From an uncultured Parabacteroides sp. (GTDB lineage Bacteria > Bacteroidota > Bacteroidia > Bacteroidales > Tannerellaceae), in NCBI GenBank assembly GCA_949298575.1, contig CASFXH010000019.1, positions 469 through 57,456 on the forward strand: DNA of 56,988 nt, read 5' to 3'. The first letter of the stretch is position 1, and every line of letters begins with the position of its first letter. Shown here piece by piece: positions 41,612-50,136 of this stretch. Position numbers and translations under genes: made by a program. The notes below the pieces were generated by a model. The model searched no databases. It was not told where the DNA came from and saw only the letters and a list, made by a program, of their open reading frames with translations.

Positions 41612-42667
41612 ATGGAACAATATTACGAGGCGATCGACCTGCTGAAAGGGATGATCTCACGGCCTTCCTTCAGCCGCGAGGAGACGGCGGTCGCCGATTA
41701 CCTACAGCAACGCTGGACCGACGCCGGCCATCACGTCTTCCGGAAAGGCAACAACCTCTGGCTCATCGCGCCGGGATTCGACTTCGCCAAGCCGACCCTC
41801 CTCCTGAACTCGCATATCGACACCGTGAAGCCGGTCGCCGGATGGCAAAGAGACCCCTTCCTGCCGGAGGAGACCGACGACGACCGCCTCTACGGCCTGG
41901 GCAGCAACGACGCCGGCGCCAGCGTGGTCTCGCTCTATGAGGCCTTCCGGATCTTGACCGCCAAGCCGCAGCCCTACAACCTCCTCTTTCTCGCCTCTTG
42001 CGAAGAAGAGGTCTCCGGGAAAAACGGCATCGAGAGCGTCTTGCCCGAGCTGCCGCCCATCCATTTCGCCGTCGTCGGCGAGCCGACGGGGATGCTTCCG
42101 GCGATCGCCGAGAAGGGGCTGATGGTGCTCGATTGCGTCGCCACCGGAAAGGCGGGACACGCCGCCCGCGACGAGGGCGTCAACGCCATCTACAAGGCGA
42201 TCGAGGACATCAACTGGTTCAGCACCTACCAATTCCCGGACTACAGCGACCTTCTGGGCCGGGTGAAAATGACCGTCACGATGATCCACGCCGGCACGCA
42301 ACACAACGTCGTCCCCGACCGCTGCGAGTTTACGGTCGACATCCGGACCAACGAGTTTTACAGCAACGAGCGGCTGTTCGAGCTGATCCAAGCGCAGGTG
42401 GGCTGCGAGGTCAAGGCCCGGAGCTTCCGCCTCAACTCCTCGCGGCTCGACCCGAAGCATCCTTTCGTCCGGCGGACGCTCATGCTGGGCAAGATGCCTT
42501 TCGGCTCGCCCACGCTCAGCGACCAGGCGCTCATGCGCTTCCCCTCCGTCAAGATCGGACCGGGCGACTCGGCCCGTTCCCATTCCGCGGATGAGTTCAT
42601 CCACACGTACGAGATCCGGGAGGCGATCGCGACCTATGTCCGCTTGCTGGACGGCCTTACGCTTTAG
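41612..42667 (+). CDS. M20-family deacetylase, ArgE'/N-acyl-citrulline type
   Basis: A 351-residue zinc amidohydrolase. Metal and catalytic residues: His68 and Asp70 in LNSHIDTVKP, bridging Asp100 in GLGSNDAGAS, Glu131-Glu132 in SCEEEVSGKNG, and Glu157 in VGEPTG. In Bacteroidales, proteins of this type serve as the deacylase of the modified arginine pathway, removing the acyl group from N-succinyl- or N-acetyl-citrulline. That is the likely role, but other arginine genes are not in the window, so it remains inference. It starts four bases after ribF and is followed by the flippase gene three bases later. Confidence 0.87.
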   Translation: MEQYYEAIDLLKGMISRPSFSREETAVADYLQQRWTDAGHHVFRKGNNLWLIAPGFDFAKPTLLLNSHIDTVKPVAGWQRDPFLPEETDDDRLYGLGSNDAGASVVSLYEAFRILTAKPQPYNLLFLASCEEEVSGKNGIESVLPELPPIHFAVVGEPTGMLPAIAEKGLMVLDCVATGKAGHAARDEGVNAIYKAIEDINWFSTYQFPDYSDLLGRVKMTVTMIHAGTQHNVVPDRCEFTVDIRTNEFYSNERLFELIQAQVGCEVKARSFRLNSSRLDPKHPFVRRTLMLGKMPFGSPTLSDQALMRFPSVKIGPGDSARSHSADEFIHTYEIREAIATYVRLLDGLTL

Positions 42668-42670
42668 GGC

Positions 42671-43930
42671 ATGCTGAAGAAAATCCTCTCCACCATCGGC
42701 ACCCGCTACGCGATCGCGATCCTCAACCTGGCGCTCATCTTCATCAACGCCAAGGAGCTGGGGATCGAGGGCGTCGGGCTGGTGGGCGTGCTGGTGGCCT
42801 CGATCAACATCGCCGTCATATTCAACGGCATCTTATGCGGCAACACCCTCATCTATTTCATGAACCGCTACTCCCTGCGGCGGATCCTCGCGCCCGCTTA
42901 CGCGTGGACGATCGTGGGCGGGGCGATCGCGTGCGGCTTCCTGCTCGCCACGACGCTCTTGCCCCCGGCCTATGGGGAGGCCGTCTACGGGTTGGCGATC
43001 CTGACGACCCTGGCCAACGCCAACGCGCGCTTCCTGCTGGGCAAGGAGCGGGTCGACGCGTTCAACCTGACGCAGGGGCTACAGGGCGGGTCGCTCTTTT
43101 TCGTCCTCGTCTATCTCTATTTCGTGGCCCGGCGGCCGACCGTGGAGTCCTACCTTTGGGGGCTGTGCGTCGCCAACGGTGTCGCTTGCCTCTACAGTTT
43201 CTACCGCCTCATCCCGTTGGTTATCCATGAGCGGAAAGCGTGTCCCGCCGTCCGGTTGCCCCGGTTGCTGCGCGAGATGTTCGGCTACGGGCTGTGGGCG
43301 GGGGCCGACAACCTGGCGGAGGTTTTCACCACCCGCCTCAACTATTTCCTGATCCAGCGGTTCGGGGGATTGGGGGGCGTGGGGCTGCTCGACGCGGGGA
43401 CACGCGTCTCCGAGAGCGTCTGGCACATCAGCCGGAGCGTCGCCTTCATCGAGTACGAGGAAGTGGCCAAGGAACCGAGCGCCCGCCGGCAAGCCGAGAT
43501 CACCCTCCGCCTGCTGAAGCTCACCGCCCTGGCCCTGACGCTGGCGGTCGGCCTCATCGCCCTCGTCCCGGAGTGGGTCTTTACAGAAATCCTTTTCAGC
43601 CGCGAGTTCGTGGGCGTCCGGATGGTCATCTGGGGGCTCGCGGTCGGCATCGTGGCCTTGGGGTGCAACACGATCTTGAGCCATTACTTCATCGGCAGCG
43701 GGCAGGTGCGCCACAGCGCCATCAGCTCGGGCGTCGGGCTGGCGACGCTGGCCCTCAGCGGCTATTGGCTCATCCCCCGCCTCGGCACGCTCGGCTCGGC
43801 CCTCAGCGCGAGCGTCGCCTTCTGCGCCATGCTCCTTTATTCCCTCCTCCTTTTCATCCGGAAAAACCGCTTGCCGCTCAAGGCCTTCCTGCCCCGCCGC
43901 GACGATTGGCGGGCGCTCCGTCGGCGTTGA
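42671..43930 (+). CDS. Oligosaccharide flippase-like multi-pass membrane protein
   Basis: A 419-residue integral membrane protein with about twelve transmembrane helices, opening with MLKKILSTIGTRYAIAILNL, as in the polysaccharide-biosynthesis (Wzx/MVF-like) superfamily. It probably flips lipid-linked sugars across the inner membrane, but no glycosyltransferase or other polysaccharide gene is nearby, so the substrate is unknown. It begins three bases after the M20 gene, and a strong terminator follows. Codon use is markedly GC-rich compared with, for example, carB or recG. Confidence 0.85.
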   Translation: MLKKILSTIGTRYAIAILNLALIFINAKELGIEGVGLVGVLVASINIAVIFNGILCGNTLIYFMNRYSLRRILAPAYAWTIVGGAIACGFLLATTLLPPAYGEAVYGLAILTTLANANARFLLGKERVDAFNLTQGLQGGSLFFVLVYLYFVARRPTVESYLWGLCVANGVACLYSFYRLIPLVIHERKACPAVRLPRLLREMFGYGLWAGADNLAEVFTTRLNYFLIQRFGGLGGVGLLDAGTRVSESVWHISRSVAFIEYEEVAKEPSARRQAEITLRLLKLTALALTLAVGLIALVPEWVFTEILFSREFVGVRMVIWGLAVGIVALGCNTILSHYFIGSGQVRHSAISSGVGLATLALSGYWLIPRLGTLGSALSASVAFCAMLLYSLLLFIRKNRLPLKAFLPRRDDWRALRRR

Positions 43931-43947
43931 GGGGGGAGGGGGCATAA

Positions 43948-43999
43948 AAAGGGCGCGTACCCCTCGGGAAGCCCCGTTCCCTTGAAATACGCGCCCTTT
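43948..43999. terminator. Terminator between the flippase and DUF6261-like genes
   Basis: A perfect 12-pair stem, AAAGGGCGCGTA / TACGCGCCCTTT, encloses a small inner stem (GGGAA / TTCCC). It sits between convergent stops and can end both transcripts. Confidence 0.85.
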
Positions 44000-44005
44000 G
44001 AACAT

Positions 44006-44824
44006 TCAGACGACTCCCGGCGATCCGCCATCGTCCACCTCTTCGTCGCCGTCGTCACCCGTCTCGTCGCCGCCGGTCTCCCCGCCGGGCGCGGGCTCGG
44101 GCGTCGTGCCTCCCGAAGTGCTCCCGTCGGCGATCTGGGCGTAAGCCGCGACCAGCCCATTCACCTCGTTGATAAAGGAAAGCAGCTCGTCGGTCGGCTG
44201 GACGATCGCGTAAGCGTTGACCATCTGCACGATCCCCTCGTAAGCCGTCTGCGCCTCGCGGGCCAGCTCCTTCGAGTCGAGGTCGCTCTGGTCGGCATGT
44301 TCCGCCGCCTCGAGCGTCTTGGCCTTGAAGGCCTCCTCAAACTTCTCGGCTACCTCGCGGAGGGCCTCGATGTCGGGCCCGATGCCCAAGGTCGCCACGT
44401 CGGCCGCGTTCTCCTCCGCCTCGAGGACTCCGAGCATCCCGCGCAGCTCGGCGCTCTGCTTCGAGTACTCATGATCCTTGATACGACGGTAGGAAGATAT
44501 TTGCGGCAAAAGCCGGTTGGCCGCATCGACCTTCTCAGGTATCAAGCAGGTCGTGTTCGCGTTCAATACGTTAAAAACATAACCCACACCATTGTCCCGC
44601 TTATCGTCGATCCCCGCGAGGGTTTTCGTGGAGATATACGACTGCTTGCGGTTCACGACCGAAGCCAAATCGTCGACTACCCGCTTGTAGCCGGGCTCCA
44701 AAGCCTCCACGTGCAAAACCGCGGGCGTCGCCGTCGTAATAGCCTTGTAGACATTGGTATGGAAATCACTCGCCGACCCGATGGTCAGCTTACTTAAAGG
44801 ACAAGTCCTAATTTGTGTTGCCAT
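44006..44824 (-). CDS. DUF6261-like helical protein with acidic, Gly-rich tail
   Basis: A 272-residue protein without signal peptide or membrane helix. Two blocks of predicted alpha helices (about 10-120 and 120-235) end in a low-complexity tail of Gly, Pro, Thr, Asp and Glu (from about 237). The pattern, including LGIGPDIEALREVAE and MVNAYAIVQPTDELLSFINEVN, resembles proteins I recall as DUF6261 in Bacteroidales; that name is from recall and unverified. A related protein is partly encoded at the right end of this window (56593-56988). The function is unknown. A 42-bp repeat array begins about 170 bp upstream. Confidence 0.75.
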   Translation of the reverse strand: MATQIRTCPLSKLTIGSASDFHTNVYKAITTATPAVLHVEALEPGYKRVVDDLASVVNRKQSYISTKTLAGIDDKRDNGVGYVFNVLNANTTCLIPEKVDAANRLLPQISSYRRIKDHEYSKQSAELRGMLGVLEAEENAADVATLGIGPDIEALREVAEKFEEAFKAKTLEAAEHADQSDLDSKELAREAQTAYEGIVQMVNAYAIVQPTDELLSFINEVNGLVAAYAQIADGSTSGGTTPEPAPGGETGGDETGDDGDEEVDDGGSPGVV

Positions 44825-44994
44825 AAACTGTCGTTTTTTTAATGAATAAATCCGTTAATACTCTCTCTTGAAATGAAGAAGTCGGGGCACTTCCTGATTT
44901 CGCTCCGCAAGATAGGTGTTTTTTTGTAAAAAAGAAAAGGTGCTGGCAAAAAAGAACTCATTTTTTCATCCGCGGACTCATCCGCTATGGAGGG

Positions 44995-45134
44995 CCCAGC
45001 TGGGTTCTAGTCTGCGGACACATTTTTCACTAAGAACCCAGCTGGGTTTTAGTTTGCGGACACATTTTCCACTAAGAACCCAGCTGGGTTTTAGTCAGTA
45101 GACATATTTTTCACTAAAAACCCAGCTGGGTTCT
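44995..45134. repeat. 42-bp tandem array with AACCCAGCTGGGTT palindromes (4 units)
   Basis: CCCAGCTGGG cores start at 44995, 45037, 45079 and 45121, an exact 42-bp step. The core is usually the 14-bp perfect palindrome AACCCAGCTGGGTT, and the linkers read like TTAGTTTGCGGACACATTTT. The array lies between two minus-strand genes and has no sequence in common with the other arrays. The first unit has the variant GGCCCAGCTGGGTT. Confidence 0.9.
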
Positions 45135-45179
45135 AGTTGAAACAGATTCAATTCAAAAAAACGCGGACGCTTTTCGGAG

Positions 45180-45629
45180 CTAAATCATATCTTTCACCTG
45201 ATAAACGAACTCCATCCAGACCCAATAGCGGATCGCCTTGCCGAGGAACATCGAGAAGGCCACGATCCAGGCGTTGGCCCGGAGGAAGCCCAGCGCGACG
45301 GCGATGAAATCGCCCACGCCCGGCAGGAAGACGAAGAAGCCCATCCACGAGCCCTTGCCCTGGATCCAGTCCTGCACCCGCCGGAGCTTGACGGGGTCGA
45401 GCTTCAGGTATTTCTCGATCCATTCCACCTTGCCCAGCATGCCGAGCCAATAGCAACTCATGCCGCCCAGGAAATTGCCCAGCGTCGCGGCCACCATGCA
45501 GGGCGTGTAGGAGGCGCCGGCCAGCAAGACGCCCGTCAGCACCACCTCGCTGCTGAAGGGCAGGATCGTCGCCGCCAGGAACGCGGCGATGAAGACCCCG
45601 ATATAACCATATTCTATAAGAAATTCCAT
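45180..45629 (-). CDS. YqaA/DedA-type membrane protein (VTT domain)
   Basis: A protein of 149 residues from the ATG at 45629, which overlaps the end of the upstream gene (stop at 45614) by 16 bases. It opens MEFLIEYGYIGVFIAAFLAAT and has about four hydrophobic segments. The VTT/DedA-like motif is present as FLPGVGDFIAVALGFLRAN. YqaA/DedA proteins are small inner-membrane proteins with poorly known roles in lipid carrier or membrane homeostasis. The open frame upstream of this ATG overlaps the neighbour in another frame and is ignored. It is the last gene of the rlmL-peptidase-purD unit. Confidence 0.85.
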   Translation of the reverse strand: MEFLIEYGYIGVFIAAFLAATILPFSSEVVLTGVLLAGASYTPCMVAATLGNFLGGMSCYWLGMLGKVEWIEKYLKLDPVKLRRVQDWIQGKGSWMGFFVFLPGVGDFIAVALGFLRANAWIVAFSMFLGKAIRYWVWMEFVYQVKDMI

Positions 45630-46624
45630 AATCTTAAAACCAGAAAAGCGAAAAGGAGCGCGGTCGTCGCGTGGAACAGGATCAGCTCCGGTTTCCCCTT
45701 GACGACCGTAAAGAAACGCGCCACCAAGATGGCCATGGGCACGCAAGCTATCCCCAAAAACTCTTCCGCCGACTGCCTGAAAAAGAACAACAAGATGAGG
45801 GACCAGCCCGCCATCAGCGTCAGGAAGACGAGAAACTGGCGGGAGCGCAGGCTGTCCTCTTGCTCGTGCGTCAGGATATTCACCGCCGAGACGGCCGTCA
45901 GCGCCACCATCACGCCCAGGCTCAGCCAGTCCATCCACCCCACGTCGGCCAGCCTCAAGGGATGGACCGCGACCAGGTTCGAGAAAGGCGCCTCGAACAT
46001 CGTATAGTCCACGCGCCAGACGCACCAGGCCAGCAGCAACCAATAGACCGTCAGCACGCCCAGCAAGGAGGCCAGGAAAGTCCTCATGGAGAGGGTGCGA
46101 AAATGGTACATCCCGACCCAGAAGAGCGGGAGGAACCAGAGGATATGCACCCAAAGCAGGCTCCCCAGCCCCATCATGAAGGCCGACGTGAACACCGGGG
46201 CGGATGCCCGCGTGTCATGATAGGCCAAGAAAAGGAAATAGAGCGAGAGGACCATGCAAAAGACCGCGGCCGTCGTCGGGCGGAAGGGGAACAAATCGGG
46301 GTTGACGCTCGTGAAGAAGACGTAATAAAGGAAAGGCAGCCACGTTTTCTCGCGGGTCAGGACCATCACGTAGTTGGCCCGATGCACGAAGAAGGCGCCG
46401 CCCAGCGTGAGCGCCAGCCCGATGAGGTAGATCGCCCACTTGTCCGTCAAGAGGGCGCAAATCCCGTTCCAGAGGGGCGAGGCCGTCACCTCGCCATAGA
46501 GCGGATAGCCCAACGACTGGAGAAAACCCGTCAGCCAGCAAACCAAGCATAAGACGAGCATATACACGTAGACGCTTGGTGTCGTCACCACGTAGCGCCG
46601 CTCCCAAAATGCCGTTTCTCTCAT
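45614..46624 (-). CDS. Multi-pass membrane protein of unknown function
   Basis: A 336-residue protein with about eight to ten predicted transmembrane helices (for example YVYMLVLCLVCWLTGF, WAIYLIGLALTLGGAFFV, FLASLLGVLTVYWLLLAW). I do not recognise a named domain with confidence; it resembles uncharacterised Bacteroidales membrane proteins found beside purD and yqaA. It has no signal peptide and no catalytic motif visible. It starts at the ATG at 46624, 76 bases after the purD stop, and overlaps YqaA by 16 bases. It is therefore likely to be co-transcribed with them. Confidence 0.75.
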   Translation of the reverse strand: MRETAFWERRYVVTTPSVYVYMLVLCLVCWLTGFLQSLGYPLYGEVTASPLWNGICALLTDKWAIYLIGLALTLGGAFFVHRANYVMVLTREKTWLPFLYYVFFTSVNPDLFPFRPTTAAVFCMVLSLYFLFLAYHDTRASAPVFTSAFMMGLGSLLWVHILWFLPLFWVGMYHFRTLSMRTFLASLLGVLTVYWLLLAWCVWRVDYTMFEAPFSNLVAVHPLRLADVGWMDWLSLGVMVALTAVSAVNILTHEQEDSLRSRQFLVFLTLMAGWSLILLFFFRQSAEEFLGIACVPMAILVARFFTVVKGKPELILFHATTALLFAFLVLRLWNFL

Positions 46625-46700
46625 CGCGTCCTCTTTTTCGCGGAAGGGGGGGAGGGTAGATTTCCTACCGCTCCCCCTCTCTCTTTCTTTTTTATTTTAA

Positions 46701-47887
46701 TTATAAATCAAAACCGATATCGCGGCGGAAGTATTTCTTCTCGAAGTCGATCAGCTTCGCGCCGGCGAACGAGCGGGCCAGGGCCTCCTCCTTGTCCTTG
46801 CCGTAGGAGCTGACGGCGATGACGCGGCCGCCACTGGTGCGGATCGTCCCGTCGGCGTCGGCCTTCGTGCCGGCGTGGAAGAGGATGTTGTCGGTCGCTT
46901 GCTCCAGGCCGGAGATGGCCTTGCCTTTCTCGTACGCCTCGGGATAACCGCCGCTCACGAGCATCACCGTCACGGCGGCACGGGGGCGACCTCCGTCTCC
47001 GGGTCGCCCATGCGGCAGTTGTACTCGATGACCAGCGGCTCGCCCTTCACGTTGATGAGGCCGAAGAAGATGAAGCCCTTATAGTCCAGGCCCTCTTCCC
47101 GCAATCCCTCCACCGTGGGGCGGATGATGCGCGACTCCACTTTCGCCATGAACGCCTCGTCGGCGAACGGGACGGGCGACACGGCGCCCATGCCGCCGGT
47201 GTTCAGGCCGACGTTGCCCTCGCCGACGCGCTTGTAATCCTTCGCCACGGGCAATATCTTATAGTCCTTCCCATCCGTGAGGACGAAGACGGAGCACTCG
47301 ATGCCGTCGAGGAACTCCTCGATGACGACCGTCCGGCTGGCGTCGCCGAACATACCGCCCAGCATCTCGCCCAACTCCCGCTTCGCCTCCTCCAGCGAGT
47401 CGAGAATCAGCACGCCCTTGCCCGCCGCCAGGCCGTCGGCCTTCAGCACGTAGGGAGCGGGCAGCGATTCGAGGAAGGCGAGGCCCTCGGCCAGGTTCTC
47501 CGCCGTGACGCTCTTGTAGCGGGCCGTCGGGATGGCGTGCCGCCCCATGAAGGCCTTGGCGAAATCCTTGCTGCCCTCCAACTGGGCGCCCGCTTTCGAG
47601 GGGCCGATCACGGGGACGCCGGCCAGCGCCTCGTCGTGCTTAAAGTAATCGTACACGCCTTTCACCAGCGGGTCTTCCGGACCCACCACCACCATATCCA
47701 CGCCGTTGGCCACGACGAATTCCTTGATGGCGGGGAAGTCGTCCGCCTTAATCGCCACGTTCGTGCCCACCAATGCCGTGCCGGCGTTGCCGGGAGCGAT
47801 AAACAATTTCTCCACCCGTGGGCTTTGGGCGATCTTCCAAGCGATCGCGTGCTCGCGCCCACCCGAGCCTAATAACAGGATGTTCAT
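46701..47887 (-). pseudogene. purD: Phosphoribosylamine--glycine ligase, frame-disrupted by an internal deletion
   Basis: PurD ligates glycine to phosphoribosylamine in purine synthesis. It starts at the ATG at 47887 ([18 protein letters not shown]; the open frame extends seven codons upstream). The N-terminal domain, ATP-grasp motifs and the RMGDPETEV segment are intact, but the frame then reads APVPP and stops near 46970. The expected C-terminal part ([17 protein letters not shown] onward, ending near 46701) continues in another frame, starting around the same point. Only eight bases separate the Glu of GDPETE from the Arg of RAAVTVML; homologues have about 30 residues there. This suggests a deletion of roughly 80-90 bp, not a multiple of three. 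It may be a true mutation, causing purine auxotrophy if no other copy exists, or an assembly artefact. Confidence 0.85.
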
Positions 47888-47920
47888 ATCTTTTATTTTA
47901 GATTTCAAAATTCAAATAGA

Positions 47921-50136
47921 CTATAAATGATCGTCGAAGTAGCGCGTGATGACCTCGTGGAGGTGCGGACGGTCCTTGCCGATGACGTTGTGCTCGTGGC
48001 GGGGATAGACCATGTAGTCCGGATACGTGTCCGCGTCGACGCAGGCCTTCAGGAAGCCGAGGCTGTGCTGCCAAACGACCACGGGGTCGATGTCGCCGTG
48101 GATGAGGAGCAGCCGCCCCCGCAGGTTCTTCGCCTTCAGCTTCAAATTAGAGCCTTTGTAGCCCTCGGGGTTCTCCTTCGGATGATCCATATAGCGCTCG
48201 CCGTACATAATCTCGTACATGCTCCAGTCGATGACCGGCCCGCCGGCCACGCCCACCTTGAAGAGGTCGGGGTACGAGCACATCAGGTTGGTCGTCATGA
48301 AGCCGCCGTAGCTCCAGCCGTGCACGCCGATGCGGTCGGGGTCCACGTAGGGTTTCGTCTTCAGGAACTCCACGCCCTTCACCTGGTCCGCCATCTCGTT
48401 CACGCCCAGGTTGCGGTGAATCACGCTCTCGAAAGCGTGCCCCCGGTTGGCCGAGCCGCGGCTATCCACCGTGAAGACCACGTATCCCCGGCGGGCCATG
48501 TAGATGTCCCAGCCGCTCACGCCGCCCATCCACGCGCCGGTCACCAGCTGGGCGTGCGGCCCGCCGTAGACGTAAACGATGGTCGGGTAGCGCTTCGTGC
48601 TATCCATATGTAAAGGCTTTACCAGGAAATAGTTCAGCTTCGTCACGCCGTCGGCCGCCGTGATTTGCCCCCGCTCCACCTCGGGCATATCGTAATCCCG
48701 GTAGGGATTCTCCGCCGCGAGGAGCGTCTCCACGACCTTATTCTTCTTCGTATCCGTGATTACGACCTTGCGGGGAATCTCCCACGACGAGTAGCTGTCG
48801 ATGACGTACCGCCCCGAGGGAGAGACCTGCGCCCGGTGCACGCCGTTGCCCATGAGGGCCTCGTGGTTCAGGCAGGTCGCCTCGTCCGTCTTCAGCCGCA
48901 GCTTCCAGTTCGTGACGCAAAGCGGCGTGCCGTAGCTGTAGGAGCTGAGCGGATGCGGCTTCGTGGCGGTGAAGAACAGGTGCTCGCCCTTCGCGTCGAA
49001 GCCATCCACCGAGAGGACGACCCATTCGCCCCGGGTCAGCTGCTTTAATAGCTCGCCTTTCGTGTTGTATAAATAAAGGTGATTGTAGCCGTCCCGCTCG
49101 CTTTGCCAGATGAACCGGTCGGGCTGGTTGGGGACGAACAGGGGCGGGTTCTGCGGCTCCACGTAGCGCTCGTCCGTCTCCGTGAAGAGCAAGGCCAGCC
49201 GCTTGCCGGTCTCGGCGGAGTAGGCCACGAGGTTCATCGTGTCCTGCCCGCGGTTGAGCTCGGCGACGTAGAGCGTCCGCTCGTCGGGGCTCCAGGCGAT
49301 GTTGGTCAGATACTTCTCCTTGGGCGTGCCGGTCTTGAGCCAGACGGTCCGCTTCGACCGGAGGTTGTAGACGCCCACCGTCACGTGGTGGCTCCTCATG
49401 CCCGCCATCGGGTACTTGTGCGGCTCGGCCGTCGCCACCCGCTTGTCGATGTTCACGAACGGGTAGTCCGTCACCATACTCTCGTCCATCCGGTAGAACG
49501 CCAGGGCCGAGCCCTTGGGCGACCAGAAGAGGCCCTTCCGGATGCCGAACTCGTTCTGGTGTACCGACTTGCCGCAGACGATGCCCTCGGCCGTCTCGCT
49601 CGTAACGATATCCACCGCGCCATCGGGGGCGAGGATTCGCACGTTGTTCCCCTCCGTGAAGGCGAGCGCGTGGTTCGCCGGGCAGAAGTCCCAGTTGGCG
49701 CCTTCCTTCGGCAGCGCGTAATCCGCCACCACCTCGTGCGTCTCTATATTATAATGTATACGGTGCCCTTTCGAGGTGAAGGCCAAGACCATCTCCCCCT
49801 CGTACGGCACCGAGAAGCGCGGCAAGCGGGCGACCGTATCCCGGCCCGCCGTCCGCAACGCCTCGTTCAACGCCGAGCGGCTCACCCGTATCTCCGGATA
49901 ACGGCCCGGCCGGGCGCCCCGGAGCGTCTCCCGCCCCTCCGCGTCCAGATACATGTCATCGCCCACCCACAAGAGCGGCCGGTCCTCCGGGACGAACTTC
50001 TTCTGGTTCTTCCCTCCCGGTGGTTCTTCCCTCCCGGAATCAAATCTTGCAAAGTCAATGTTTTCTCTTGCGCCATCATCCATACGGGCCATGCGACCAG
50101 GCAAAGGAGCAATAGGCTCCGCCATCTTTTAATCAT
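47921..50136 (-). pseudogene. DPP-IV-type S9 dipeptidyl peptidase, frameshifted by a 17-bp duplication
   Basis: Dipeptidyl-peptidase-IV-like serine exopeptidase. The true start is the ATG at 50136, which gives the signal peptide MIKRWRSLLLLCLVAWPVWMMAQ and then KTLTLQDLIPGGKN. There a perfect 17-bp tandem duplication (50004-50037) shifts the frame. Removing one copy joins the N-terminus to KKFVPEDRPLLWVGDD and restores a continuous 732-residue enzyme. The rest is a propeller domain and an alpha/beta-hydrolase domain with the nucleophile Ser603 in GWSYGGF (corrected numbering), Asp in HGDIDPVV and His in RHEHNV. The catalytic apparatus is intact, so expression would only need the frame to be restored. 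The start overlaps the end of rlmL by eight bases. Confidence 0.88.
50004..50037. repeat. Perfect 17-bp tandem duplication inside the peptidase gene
   Basis: TGGTTCTTCCCTCCCGG occurs twice in direct succession (50004-50020 and 50021-50037), encoding a repeated PGGKN segment on the minus strand. The copy number, not the sequence, decides the reading frame of the DPP-IV-like gene. Confidence 0.97.

Noticed and set aside
45630-46154. Long N-terminal extension of the YqaA protein
   Set aside because: It runs antiparallel in frame to the upstream membrane-protein gene, is Gly/Arg/Pro-rich noise, and YqaA starts normally at 45629.
46645-46678. Terminator after purD
   Set aside because: A GC-rich hairpin exists, but on the minus strand (direction of purD) it is not followed by a T-tract; the T-rich side faces the plus strand, where no gene ends.
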